Assembly: GCA_905178155.1 (NCBI GenBank)
Contig: CAJINV010000013.1
Span: forward strand, 1,546,833-1,610,832
Source: Amoebophrya sp. A120
Taxonomy: Eukaryota > Sar > Dinophyceae > Syndiniales > Amoebophryaceae
Direction: 5' to 3'
Length of the DNA stretch: 64,000 bases
Below the pieces are notes generated by a model. That model worked only from the letters and a program-made list of their open reading frames with translations. It searched no databases and was not told the DNA's origin. Below are positions 34,507-46,794 of this stretch, one piece after another. Each line of letters begins with the position of its first letter. Position 1 is the first letter of the stretch. The position numbers and the translations under genes are program-made.

Positions 34507-35747
34507 TTTGATTTTCTTAGAAGTGTAAAAAACTCTATAATGAGACTTCGCAATGATCAGGCTGACGGCAAGATACAAAGAGAAACAAACCGTGACTTTT
34601 TACACAAAAAAATCGTTAACAATGGAAATGGATTCTAAAGGCTGTGGGAATAATGAGTGAATTTCTAAAGAAGTCATGACTTTTATCAAAAGGAAATGTA
34701 AAAGGGGTTGAATCACGTTCCACTTCGAGCAAGGGTGCCCTGTAGTCCTGGAGAAAATAACAGCTCAACAAGCACAAGAGCAAACAGAAGAAGAAGACGA
34801 AAAAGGGTACTTAATACATTTTACACAAATATCAAGATTTAAGCATTCATTTGCAACGCACGATTTGGTGGACGAAACGAGAACGAGGTCTTTTATGCGA
34901 CAACTACACCAATTTCAACCGACAAGAAGCAAAACCATTCTGACAAATCATCATTCGCGCACGTCGCTTGGAATTCGGACGAGAAAGAGAGAAACGAGTC
35001 TCAATTTTGATTTTTTTTCACATGTTGGGAATAATAAATATGTGAAATAAAACGAAAAAGTTGTACCTATTGAAAAACCGAAAGAAGAATCGTAGAAACC
35101 GAGAAAGCAGGAGATCAAGATCCTGTGCCGCCACGCGTTTTTGTGCCTTTCGTAGCGAAGATGCAAAGAGAACCGAGAAGAAAGAAACCGAGATGTACAG
35201 AGCGAGACGAAAAGCGAACGAGGTTGCGAAGTCGTTGTACGAAAAATAAACGACCGCGGTCCACCTTCAAACGAATTGTACCGGCAAAGTAGTATACCTG
35301 CGAACGAAAACGCAGCGCGTCGAAAGAAGACTGGCTGAAGCAATAGCAGTGTTCCTGACAGAAAACGAAGACGAACCCAACCAGAACAGAATCAATACGG
35401 AAATAATAAAACACGCAAGTTGATGGCATTCAACTTCGGCACCTTCAAGATCGGTCTTGACTATATTGTTCCATAATTATCCTCTATTTGTACATCTTCA
35501 GGAAACGTCGACAACCAAGCGATCCTGCCTCCACGTATCATTTTTGCCTTCTACTTTCGACGATTATTCTGGTCGTGACAACGAAGTTGCTTGGACTCTT
35601 AAGTGCCACATTTGAACCTGAACCATCAATCTTTCAAGTCGAGATTACGTCTCGCCAAAAGCATTTTCTACTGTACCTAGTACACGACCTCAAGGTAGGT
35701 CTAGCTCCTGTGAAAGTGAATCGTGCCGCGAAAAATATAAAAATATC
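34507..35747. other. Intergenic, AT-rich
   Basis: Short ORFs only, including a plus-strand one at 35488-35826 with a hydrophobic run (LLLSTIILVVTTKLLGLL). I cannot support it as a gene. Confidence 0.4.
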
Positions 35748-38613
35748 TTACACGACCCGCCCGACCGCAACATCACCGAGTTCCTGTGCGACTTTTTGTT
35801 GCGTGCCGACACTCGCGCCGCGGTAGGAGGCGGGGATCAGGGCGTTGGCAAAGTCCATGTCGTTGTTCACTTGTTTGGTGTGGATAAATTGGGCCATCTT
35901 CATATTACAATGAAAAATGCCCCCACCCCCGAACTTGGGAGCATTTGTATTGCAAACCTTTCCAAATGAAACATTCGCCCTCTTGCATCTATCAGCATCA
36001 CAGGATTTCAATCGCGAATAGCTAAAATTTGTATTGCAAAAGACCCCAGCAAGAGCGGCACTTTTCATGCAAGCGATGCGATACACGCCTACATTCTGCA
36101 TCAGAAAGATTCATACTCCTTTCATGTATGACAAAAAATTTTCATTTGGGAACTTCGCATCACAAATTTTTGCAATTTAGGGGTGGGGGGCACTTTTCAC
36201 TGTAATACTTCATCGCCTCCTTTAGTGTCAGCTTGTACCGATCCTCCTCGTCAAACTCCTTGTACAGGAGGTACCTGTTGTGAAAGTGGTGATACTCTTT
36301 TGCCTATTGTTTCCATGGTACCCATGAAGATGCAGGCAGCAGCAGGAAAACGAAAAACGAAACGCAAATCAAAACTATAACCGCCTAGGAGGACATCAAG
36401 CAATCAAAACATTAACCTGTTTGCTCTAGTACCACTGAGTATTTGTCAGCGCAGGGATTGGCACGTCGAAGTATGAAAAGAAAAGGAGACAAGAAATACT
36501 AAGTCACCCAACACTGTAGTTTTTCACTGCCGTTGTCTGAGTTCACAACAAGAGCTGAAATTATACAGATGTTGACGAGAGTTGTGGAACGAGTCTCAAG
36601 CTTCTCCCACGCGGCTGCACGGCAGATATCGCCGATGAATAATCAGTGCTGGTGCCTACTTACAAACAAGACCTATACACAAGACCGTCACAATTACTGT
36701 GATCGGAACTGATAAATGCAAACTGACTCGCAGCAGCAACTTTTTTCGGGTGTGGGTGTCGGTCCTTGTGCTGGTTTGCCTCTAGTACATATGCATCAAA
36801 CACCAGTTTGGCGAAGGCCGTGATCTCCCCCTTATTCCACGTGATATTGCCGTCTCTATCGCTGTCATTCTGTTTTGTATTTGAAAACAACAATTTGCAT
36901 CACGACACACACATCTAGATAGGAGCTACCTACGCAGATGCACAAGATTAGAGGGAGGTGAGAAACAGAAAAGCTTCTATTTCGTCCGAACAGTAGATCA
37001 AGGTTGTTGCGTATTATATGTTTGGAGCGAATACCGCCTGAAACTATCAAATGTAAGAATGTCTGTGTCTGGATGAGTACAAGGTTTGTCATGCATATTT
37101 TCCATGAGGCATGATGTCTGTGATGCATGCCTAGCATCACAGATTCTGCGAGAGCTTTCTGATGCTCCTACCGCATGAGAAATCCCCTCTTTGCGTAGCA
37201 ACAAGTGGACCTCTTTTCCTGTTCATGCAATATATACAGGTTTTTTTTAGCATCCAAATGCAGCATCACAAGTTGCACCCTTCCAGACCCAGACATTTTT
37301 ACATTCCATAGAAACAATCTGGTGACTATGTCAGTGTCGCCGGTGCTCTTCTCCCAATCATACATGGACTTTCCGCTCAAGGTGCCCCTCGTCGCCTCGT
37401 ATCAAATGTAAAAATGTCTGGGTCTGGAAGAATGCAACTTGTGATGCTGAATTTGGATTCCGAAAAATGTGTATTGCATGATGAGCAGCAAAGGCAATGC
37501 AATTTTTGCTACGCGGAGAGGGCATTTGTCATGCGGAACAGGCATCGCGAAGCATTCAAAAAATCTGTGACGCTAGGGCATGCTTCACAGACATCATGGC
37601 CAATGCAAAACATGCATGACAAGTCTCAGAATCTTCCAGACCCAGACATTTCTACATTTGATACCTCGCTCATCCGTTCCATTTCTGCTGACACCGGCTT
37701 GGACCCTTTAGACCCTTTTGTTATCTGTTCGTGCAACGGGATCAAGTGGTGCTGCGACGACATCTGCGAGATCGAGGTGCGAATCGTGTGGTGCGCGTGG
37801 TGGTCGGATATCCCCTGCGCCTTTTCCAGCGACGCCCGAAATTGCTATCCCGTGGAAATAAAGCAAAAGGAAAAACAAAACGCGTAAGAACCCGCGGGAG
37901 TCTTATGTATGATCGACCCCAGTGTATAGCCAACGACCAAAGTCTTGACGACTACTTCTTGTGGAAGCTGCAAATCCAGAAGACGATTGGCATGGCAATG
38001 CCAAGTGCCCCGCCGAGAATTATTGTTCTTGTTATAGTAATTCCTCTCTCTTTCCAGCACGTAGCTGCATCAGATTGTTTTCCCTCGCGGCCATGCCGAC
38101 GCCGTGTATCGTGTGTAGGTTCGCGTCGATCTCGTCATCCCCCGTGTTGATGGTGTGCGGCTGCGGGTGCAGGTTCGTGAGGAGATTTGGCGCGTTTCCG
38201 GCGTTTGTTGTGGCGGAAGTGAGCTTGACAATGGGTGGCAGGTGGGCAGAAGGGTCATCGTTATCGTTCACCAGCGAAAACCTCGTCGGCAGGGAATTCA
38301 GCTGGATCGGCTTGGGCTTGTAGTCAGTGAAATTCGTTTGCACCGCGTACGCAACTTGCAGACGAGGGTGCTGGATCACCTGGGAACGGGAAGGAAAAAG
38401 AAAGTGTTTTCCATGATTACACGGAGGTTGTGCAAGAACTACGGGAAAAAAAGTCATACAAATTTAAGTAAAATTCATGATCTGGGTCACACTGTACAGG
38501 ATCATGCTGACAACATACAATGAAAAACACAGTCCTCGCACACTACAGCTAACAGGTACTGGCTGCATCAGTTGCGGCAGGTCACCGAAGAGACTCGGGG
38601 TTTCGTCTGTCAT
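35748..38613 (-). CDS. EF-hand-pair protein with N-terminal membrane segment
   Basis: ATG at 38613 (MTDETPSLFGDLPQL), then a membrane-like stretch (GLCFSLYVVSMILYS). The next exon (about 38380-38060) begins VIQHPRLQVAYAVQTNF. A further exon reads FRASLEKAQGISDHHAHHTI. Two introners are then removed in frame (RMSEATRGTL and TRLFQA). After a GT-AG intron comes NDSDRDGNITWNKGEITAF, an EF-hand whose loop has D1, D3, D5 and G6 but Lys at position 12. A second degenerate hand follows (YKEFDEEDRYKLTLKEAMKM, Glu at 12), split by an F3 introner at its end. The C-terminus runs KMAQFIHTKQVNNDMDFANA to a stop at 35748. Paired EF-hands bind Ca2+ or act structurally; binding here may be weak. Exon borders between the hands are not certain. 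The specific family is not recognised. Confidence 0.6.
35903..36207 (-). mobile_element. Introner, family F3
   Basis: Ends tattacaatgaaaaatgccc and gggcacttttcactgtaata. 5-bp flanking repeat cttca. In-frame join KEAMKMAQFI. Confidence 0.9.
37045..37310 (-). mobile_element. Introner, family F1
   Basis: Left tatcaaatgtaagaatgtct, right cccagacatttttacattcc then ata. 5-bp flanking repeat gaaac. In-frame join VTRLFQAV. The internal sequence runs opposite to that of the neighbouring element at 37400. Confidence 0.9.
37400..37663 (-). mobile_element. Introner, family F1, opposite internal orientation
   Basis: Left tatcaaatgtaaaaatgtct, right cccagacatttctacatttg then ata. 5-bp flanking repeat cctcg. 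In-frame join RMSEATRGTL. Here the repeat happens to supply a GT...AG pair (GAG|GTATC ... ACGAG|GC). Confidence 0.9.
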
Positions 38614-39293
38614 TTTTTCTTGTTGTGAAGCTATAATGTAACTCAGATTCTAGATAATATCGGTATCCGTATGATCATACAGGTTTTTCTACTTCTTCAC
38701 GGAAACTCCTAAAACTGATGTACTAGTAATTCACTCTTCCACAATCACCAGATTGCGAAAGAACCAAAACCAGCACGTGAATCGGCCAAGCAATTCGCCA
38801 AGCAGTAGAACGGAAGAAACTTTAGCAGAGACCTCTCTTGCTTCGCTCAAGCAGGCGGAAGGACGTAACAAGCGAAAGCCGCCTCAGGAGCTGTGCCGCC
38901 AGTGCATAAACAATATCCAATGGCAACGGGACTGCTTCCGCATGTTTTCTTTGATCTACATAAGTAACGAAGACACACGACAGTACGCAAGACCTGGAGT
39001 GATGATTCGAACACGGAAAATGAAGATATGGTCGCCAGACACCATTTTCTCCTGCATCAGATGCACAGAGCGGGCGAATCCTACACATAATGCCTCGCGT
39101 AGAAAGGAAATGTAGACAAGGACAACTTGGTCGTGATACAAACAGTTGTAGGGGTAGGTCGAAGGGGGCACAAATACCTCTGCCTAGGAGGCCCAAAAGA
39201 CCGTTTGTTTTTTCCACTTTTTGGCGTCGAGTTTGTTCATCCTATGTATGTTGTAGTTGAAGTCCGTGTTTGTTTGTTGTCGTCAATACGCCA
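38614..39293. other. Intergenic
   Basis: A plus-strand ORF of 120 codons at 38753-39115 has no recognisable domain. Otherwise short ORFs only. It holds the 3' flank of the SF3B5 gene. Confidence 0.4.
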
Positions 39294-39706
39294 CTACATT
39301 CTCCTCTCTGGTGGCTTGCCGCAAGGTTGTATCATGGCCTGGATCTGGTTGTACCGCACTCTTGCTATGCTTTCGTTTTCTATCACCGAAAACAAAGCGC
39401 ACCGGTTAAACCTGATGGTGTAAGAAAGAGTGTAATTGACTTGTTTCACATCGAAAGAGTTTCACTTTCGTTTTTTTCGAACGCGCAAGCAAAGAAAGTG
39501 CATGTTACTACATCAACTAAAAAAAAAACTTACCTTGATGCGTGGCTGGCATGCGAGTCTCGGTGCACCGTGGTCATCCATTCCCATTTCGTGGTGTCTG
39601 GCCCCCCGCACCCGGTGTACTTACTCTGGATGTGCTCCATCTGGGCATGGAGGTTGAACTTCTTCAAGCCCATGTCCACATTCTGCTGTGCAACGTGGAC
39701 CGACAT
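39294..39706 (-). CDS. SF3B5: Splicing factor 3B subunit 5 (SF3b10)
   Basis: Two exons, 39706-39534 and 39411-39294, around a 122-bp intron with a textbook GTAAGT donor and CAG acceptor. 96 residues, against about 86 in animals. SF3B5 is a small core subunit of the SF3b complex of the U2 snRNP, which recognises the branch site. Diagnostic stretches are QMEHIQSKYTGCGGPDTTKW, EWMTTVHRDSHASH, ENESIARVRYNQIQAMIQPC and GKPPERRM, which align end to end with the family (animal: QLEHLQSKY, DTTKWEW, HRDS, ENESKARVRFN, MLQPCG). The N-terminal extension is about 10 residues. Start: the first Met of the exon. No introner is present, which makes this a useful local example of ordinary splicing. Confidence 0.92.
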
Positions 39707-40887
39707 TTTCGGCTGTTCCCTTGTGGCTTAGCTTTAATAGAGTTGTAGGTACGCAGAATTTGATAGAAATAACCGAGTCAGAAGACTCTAGCTATTTTTC
39801 GTAGAGATAAAAAGTAATTGCGATTCTGGTCTATTCTTTGGGTATAGTACAAATTCAATCAACAGGCCACTGAAACAATCTATCAACGCGCGGCGTAAAA
39901 TGTTTTTCGTTTCCATACAGCTCACTTGCGACTCGCTTTTTGAACTTTCAACTTCCTGGTGGTGGACGGGTAATCTTATTCTTCAAGCATGATGATCGCT
40001 GCAAACATTACGAAGGAAACATATCTAAATCTATGGTTCTTTGATACAAAAAAGAAGGAACCTGGGCGGCGCAGGCCCGTGGCCGAAAAAATAGCGATTT
40101 TGAACTTTTCGAATGAAAGTAGGAGCTCTGCAATTTGTCTAGTATTCCTTCCTTGAAGAAATGTATTTCACGATCGCGATACATTTGGCCTTGAGCGTGG
40201 AAAGAGTTGCGTCAGAGCAGTCAACTTTCGACCCTTGGTTTGAGTATAGAACGAGGATCTGCGAAATCAAGAAGGTCGATCTGTCCTGAACTGCAGAATG
40301 TCGATGTTGTTGCAGCGCCGCATGCCAAATTGAAATTCTCGATCGATCGAAACTGGTTTTAATGATGGTTTTTCTGTAGTAGTACATCCAGGCAAGTAGA
40401 CGACGAACCAGAAGCAATCATGGCACCAGAAAGAACTCGTCGTCCCCGTCAGAAATATCTGCCATAAGGACAAAGAATTTGCTTCGCACTTCAATTCTTC
40501 ATCGTACAATCATGATCATGCGCAGAAGTTCCAGTTGTCGCACCAAGAATTATGGAAAACTATACTTACTCTTGTTACAGCCACTACTTTATAAATATGC
40601 CACCATCAATGTCGCCATGTCGCTTTTGTATTTTTGTCGCGTGTTCATCTTGCTCAGGGCGTCACCTGTTAAAAGTGAGGCTGTTGAGCTCTTTTCCACC
40701 TGATATATGTTGCGTCTTCTACACACCACAAGCCGGTCCCTTGAAGAGTAAAACGTCAATGGCATTTTGCCCTCTCTACTAAGTACTTGCTGGTCTCTTG
40801 TCCACTACTATATGGTCTATATTCACGGCACTACTTTTTATTCACCGCTGCTGAATCATTGTAAGAGACCTCCATGCATGCGGCTTT
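39707..40887. other. Intergenic, AT-rich
   Basis: Short ORFs on both strands with no recognisable protein. Several tacttac/gtaagta words occur, as elsewhere between genes. Confidence 0.4.
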
Positions 40888-43800
40888 TTAATCATCCTCG
40901 TCGTGCTTGTCGTGGTCCTTTTTGGTATCAATACCAGTTCTAGTTGTGGTTCTTTTTGCTCTACTTCTACTTGTCGGCCCGGAGCCGGAAGCAGAATTTC
41001 CCTTACTGCTCTTGTCTTGACGCCCCTTCATCTTGCTGCTCTGTTCCACAGCTGCTCCACCGTTGTCCTCGGCCGAGTGACCTCCTCCTCGTCCTGGACG
41101 GTTTTGGTTTTTCATCACATGAGGCTTTTTCGACGAAGTACCTCCTGAAGTGGACTTCTCCTCCGCCAAAACGTTGTCGGTCTGGTCAGGTAACGTGATT
41201 TCTTCTTCGGTACAACTTTCGCGAATTTTCCTCTGAATGTCCTCCACCGTCAAGTCGTCCCGAATCGCGTCGATCACCCGGTCCACGGTGTACTTCGCAT
41301 TCGGAAAGGCCTTGTCGTTCCGCAACTTGTAGAGGCAAAACCCGTCTCGCGCTTGGTCGAACCGGCACTCCCAGACGCTACCATAGGACGAGGTGGTGTC
41401 ACCGGGACACGAAGAACTGCCGGAGGAAGGCTTGTTGTTTTTGCGCTGATCAACAAGAACCTCGACCTCGACGTCAGGCCCAGTTTTTGTTTTATTTTGT
41501 TCCGCAGTGTAAGCTCTAGTGCGTTGCTTGCAGAAAAGGTTTTCCATCATCAGCCTGGCCGCAACGTCCCACTGCCGCAGCTTCTTGTGCGTAAAACCTG
41601 AACCAGAAGCGAGGGAAGGACAGCTGTTTTGCTCTTCACGATTTGCAGTGCTGTTCATATTTCTTTTTCTTTCCTCCTCCTCTGCCCAGACCAAGTCGAA
41701 GACTTTCGCAAGCACCTCCTCTTTGGTGGACTATCAAATGTAAAAATGTCTGGGTCTGGAAGATTCTGACACTTGTCATGCACGTTTTGCATGAGCCCTG
41801 ATGTCTGTGATGCACGCCCTAGCATCACAGATTTTTTGAGAGCTTCTTGATGCCTATTCCGCATGACAAATGCCCTCTCCGCGTAGCAAGAATTACATTC
41901 CCTTATGGTACTCATGCAATACAGATTTTTTTTGGAATCCAAATCCAGCGTCACAAGTTGCATTCTTCCAGACCCAGACATTTGTACATTTGATATGGAC
42001 TTGCAGGTTCCAAACTTCACAAACTCATTGTTGTCCACGATGAAAAGGTCGAGGGAAAGAAGGGACGAAGCGGGTGTAATCATTTCTTCGTCTGCATGGA
42101 GATTTGCTCCTCCTTCTTCCATTTTCAGCATCTGATTGATCAGGTCCGCATCGGAGGAGGATGACGACGTTTTGACAGCGCTAGTGGAGGTTCGCCGACT
42201 CCGTCTGGTTCTTTTAGGACTTCTGGTCACTCCTTCGCTCCTCCTTTGCCGTCGCTTTCGTCGCGAAGATGCTTTTCCGTCCTTCTCCGCCGCTTTATTT
42301 TGCGTTTGCTCGCTGTTGCTGCTGTTCTTTTCTCGTTCATGTCGCTTGCGCTTGCGGGCTAAATGACAATGCCCTACATCTTCCAGCTGGTCTTGGTGAA
42401 AATCCAGAGTGGAGCCCTCATCTGCGTTTATTTCTGCCATTTCGTCGTCGTTTTCGAGGTCGTGACTGTCATCTTCGAGAACTACATCATCATCCCTATC
42501 CAGGTGGTCCGAGTTGCTCCTATCGCCCGAAAGAGACCACGACCTTGATTTCTTTTCCACATCACGATCTTCTGCACTATCATCAGATTCGTCTTCCACG
42601 TCGTCACAATCCACATCCACTTCCTCTTCAGCCGAAGTGTTGCAAGAAAAGTCCTCCGCTTCGTCCTCCAAATCGGTTTGTAGATCGCTTATCTCTTCTT
42701 CATCACTTTCCTGCGCGGACGAAAACCGCACCAGAAAATCGACCGTGTTCAGCTCCATGGGTTTCCACTTGAAAGCCGTCTTGACTGTTTGGCACCGGTA
42801 CGGTTCGTGCAAGGGGGTGAACACAAACCCGTCGTTCTCGTGGTTGGCCCGTTTCGTCTCCTCCCGACACTCGTCGAAATACTTCATCTTGTAAAACTGC
42901 TTGCACCGGACGTGCAGGAGGTTTTCCAACGGGTGTTTGCACGTCTTCATGTTCACGTCGTCGTCATCCAGAGGGAGTAGTACTTCATCTCCCTTTATTT
43001 GCCGTACACGCAGCGCAGCCCCGCTGGAAAAATTCTCAACAGCAAGCTCCTGGTCATTGCACACTTCTCCCACACCATGTTCCAAAACGTCTTGCTCGAC
43101 TTGAGTTCCAGTTTCCGCCCCGCACGATGAACTGCAGCCTCTTGCTGTTCTCGCCCCGAACGGTGATTTCATATCTGCAGAGGGAGCGGTCGCGGTTGTG
43201 CCCTTGTTGATATTATTTTTGCCCGCACACATCCGCAGAATGGCGGCGCTCCACTCGTGCTCAGCCTTGAGGATGACGGGCAGCGTGTGCTGGCGGTTGG
43301 CCAGGTGCGTGTTGAATCCCGTGTTGCAGCGTCGCGAGGCCGCGAGGAGCGCGTTTGTGTCTTCCAGTGTTCCGTTCAAATCCGAGAACACAATGCTCCA
43401 CACCGGCTGATACGTGGCGGCGGCCTTCAACCGGAAATCCAGGGGCAGGTAGGAAACATCCTTCCCGTCCTGCACCACGCAGTCAAAAGCTAGGAAGAAG
43501 AGTTTATTTTTTCTCTGCTCCCCCGAACCCGTGGAGGCGGAAGCATCTGGGATTCTCTCGACACACAGCTCCCCATCCAGGAGCCAATCCGGCTGGAAGC
43601 AGTACCGGAGAAACTGGTTTAGTCCTCCTCCGCCTGCACGACGGCGGCCCCTGCCATCCTTTTCCCCCGCCCGGTCGTCGACCTCGTGCACGACATCAGC
43701 AGCCAAGATCGTCGAAGCAGTACTGGGCCCCGTGATATCGTGCTGCTGGTCCCCCGCGTCAGTTGTGCTCGTCCGCTTCTTGCACGAAGTTGTACTAGAC

Positions 43801-44674
43801 CCGCCCTGGTTATGGTGCAGCTTCATGCGGTGCTCGTCGTGGTTCTTGTCGTACCACCTGATCTCCTCTATCTTGCATTTTCGGTCGATCAGAAACACTC
43901 GCGCGTTCTTCTCCAAGAGAAAGTAGCGGTCCCCGTCCGTCTTTTTATGGAAGCGTCAGGTTTGAAATCGTCAAAGTTGAAATACTTTGTAATGCATAAA
44001 ATGCATGACCCGAGGTACGTGTGTTGCAGAGCAGGCAAGTGAGGCCGATTGTAAGCCTGTTTGGGGTTACAGCTCGAGCTGCTAAAGTAGCATGAGAAAA
44101 TCGCTCTTCTTTGCCTAAACAGCACGACAGACTGGATTTGGGTGCTCGCGAAATTTGTCATGCGCCACTTGGAAACTGAGTCTCCAACTGGCATCCCATC
44201 GATTTTGTGCATCACAAATTTTTCGATTTTGTCAATTTCGATTCTGACACATCCATACTTTTCACAAACCGCGTAGTCCTCGACTTGGAACGCAAAGGGT
44301 TTGGTTTCGGGTTCCCCGTCCCGGTTGTACTCCTTTATCGGGACGGTGTCGAACAAGAATTCCTTGGTCAGCGACACGGGCTGCATCCCCGGGAACTGGA
44401 GCCGCTGGTCCCCGTACCGCACGTAGTCGCAAATTAGCTGCAGCAGGAAGCGCCGTTCCTCGGGGCACGTCACCAGGCTCAGGTAGCCGTCCAGCGTTTG
44501 CTTCTTAAACGCCTCCAGAGAGGCCGTTGCGGTGGAGACGACGACCTGGGGAGGTCCGGACGGCGCAAGAACTACGCCGTGGGACTTCGATTGCAGTTCT
44601 CCTCCACCAGGGGGGCATGGCATGGCTGAGGGGTGCTGCATAGTACTCGCGCTCTGCCGCCCGGTCATTCGCAA
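40888..44674 (-). CDS. mRNA capping enzyme, guanylyltransferase
   Basis: Three exons (44674-44258, 43946-41996, 41731-40888), about 1,070 residues. The enzyme transfers GMP from GTP to the 5' diphosphate end of nascent mRNA through a lysyl-GMP intermediate. Nucleotidyltransferase motifs are in order: motif I VCEKTDGDRYF (catalytic Lys in KTDG, formed only after the F2 introner is removed), motif III LLDGELCVE, motif IIIa FLAFDCVVQDGKDV then PLDFRLKA, motif IV NDGFVFTPLHEPY, motif V AFKWKPMELNTVDFLV, and motif VI YKLRNDKAFPNAKYTVDRVI. Between V and VI lies an acidic, then basic, Ser-rich insert of roughly 250 residues and an F1 introner (join CKSTKEEVLAK). No HCxxGxxR triphosphatase domain is seen, so RNA 5'-triphosphatase is presumably a separate protein. 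The C-terminal tail is basic. Confidence 0.9.
41732..41995 (-). mobile_element. Introner, family F1
   Basis: Left tatcaaatgtaaaaatgtct, right cccagacatttgtacatttg then ata. 5-bp flanking repeat tggac. In-frame join GTCKSTKEEVL in the capping enzyme. Splice choices within the repeat give no GT-AG. Confidence 0.92.
43947..44257 (-). mobile_element. Introner, family F2, inside capping-enzyme motif I
   Basis: Ends tatggaagcgtcaggtttga and cgattctgacacatccata. 5-bp flanking repeat ctttt. It interrupts the codons between EK and TDG of the catalytic motif. Splice choices include TA...AG and GT...AA but not GT-AG. Confidence 0.93.
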
Positions 44675-46794
44675 ATAGCCATGAGTCTACTTGCGGCTAA
44701 AGGTTGAGAGCAGTAGAGGCTTAGGCTCTACCAACTAGTTCACATGGGACCACATCGGTGAGCATCACCTAGCCGCAATTGAAAACTTTTCACGTTCTAC
44801 TGGGTAGATCACACTTTTTTTCACTTGAATAAAATAGTACGTGTCTTATATGATTGAGTAGACATGTCCAGTAGCGAGCTCGCGATGTCCTTGGAGCAAA
44901 AAAATGAAATTAGTACTCGATGGGCAATACTTCCCCTAAATGTCTAAACCTGAATCTATCAGAATTATGCTCCTCTTCTGTTAAAGTCATTTTCAAAGAA
45001 GCATGTAGTAGTAGAAGTGATGTGCTGTCAAGCGTATCAAGATCCCAGCGACTCACTTTTTTTTTTCTGCCTTTTCTCAGTCTTCTCAAAAGACTGGGAA
45101 AATCGCTTTGATCCTGACGCACATTCCGTGTCGTTCATTGCTATTTCAACATAGGAGATTTAGTCACACGAGATCGCCGTAGTCGTGATCGTGCCATAAA
45201 TTGTTTGTCGTTTTTCCAGATCCATCGATTTTTGTGTGGAGCTGCAGATCGGACCAAGTAGAAGTTGCACGCACGACATCTTCAAGGATCATTCTTTACT
45301 GTGGTTCGCCCAATAAACTGACTCAGAAATGGAGATTGAGGATCGCTCTGCGTCGTTCTTCTTTTCGCATCCGAGGAAGGCATGCCAACGTCGACGCGAT
45401 CCAGGCGAAATTTTACCGGAGCCAAAACCGTAGTCACATGCTGGAGATCGCAACAAGGAGCTATTAGCTGATCGAGCCTTTTTTTCATTGTCAAACAACC
45501 AACCGACGGCGAGAGTAAATCTAAGACAACGATCCGTTGTTTCCTGCACTAAAAAGGAGACCACTTTGGATCTCTCACAAAATGTGTACAAAAACCAGGA
45601 TTTTTGAAGCCGAAGATAAATGAACGCTCGCGCTCGGCACGGCCACGTGATAAAAAGACGGAAACGGAACATCTTTCAAAAAATTTCAAAACTTTTTGGT
45701 CAACAGCTGTAGTAGTCGTTCGAAGATTTTTTCGATGAAGAAATTCACCACATTCCTACTTTTTTTCCTATGCGAAATCTACTTCTTGCAATCGCTTTGC
45801 GATTATATATTTCTTTTCGACAATGTGTATCGGTTTCTTCCGGCACGCAACCCAGCTTCATCGATTTTCGCGCGCCTTGGTGGAATTCTAACTATGTAAG
45901 TACATCCAAAATAATCGTCATTTTTGTACAGGTGCTGGAGAGGGAAACTTTGCAAACGTCCCTGTGGGGATCAGGACTGGTATTCAACTCATTGCAGTGA
46001 GAATGACATCGTGATGCTCGCAAATTAGTTGATTCTCCTCCTGCATTGTAGGACGACGAGAGAACCTACTTCTGAATTTATTAGAAAAAAGCCTGCCCGA
46101 CGCTCTGCGTTTTTAATTATTGTTCTGAAAACCTCCCCTGCCCCCAGAGCTCTTCGAAGTGTTTGCATTGCAAACTTTCCGCATGGAAACCCCTTGTAGG
46201 ATTCCATTCCGAGGAGGCCGCCGACACAGATGTATCGCCACTTACGGTCGAAAATTTGTCATGCTGATAGCCAATGCACGAGAACGGACGCGGCAGATGT
46301 TTCCATGCATAATAGAAGGGGATCTGTGCATGACAAAGATTTACTCCCCATTCTGGGGACATAGGAGTATTCTCCACGTTGATAATCAGCGGCATCTCTT
46401 CTATTTTTAGAAGTGCGTAGAGTTTTAAAAAAAGCTGAAAGCTCAAAGAATTAATACTACGGCGAAGTCATTGCTATATCTAGAGATGACAACAAGCACA
46501 CCCTGCATACCAGACTTTGAACTCATTGCAGTCTTCTCTTGAAGTCCTCTTTGTTGCGAACTGTTTATCATTATGTGCAAGGGTGGGTTACCTGTAGCAC
46601 GTGTTTCTTCGGAAACAAGTTAACTTAAACTTTTTTGTGTTACATCATTGACTATGGTTACTAGTAGCCAGCGGTAGGGTAATATTTATACATATAATTC
46701 GACAAAATCCAATCACAACAAATTCTCGGAACAAATGTTTTTGCTAGAATTAGGAAAAAAGTTGAACGAATAACGTAGGTCTCTACCACCAACC
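44675..46794. other. Intergenic with a decayed F3 introner-like relic
   Basis: No gene is supported. At about 46125-46390 the sequence tgaaaacctcccctgccccc then ttgcattgcaaactttccgc resembles the F3 elements, and a weaker match closes it near 46370. It may be a relic in a lost exon. A small plus-strand ORF at 45696-45899 is hydrophobic and unrecognised. Confidence 0.4.
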
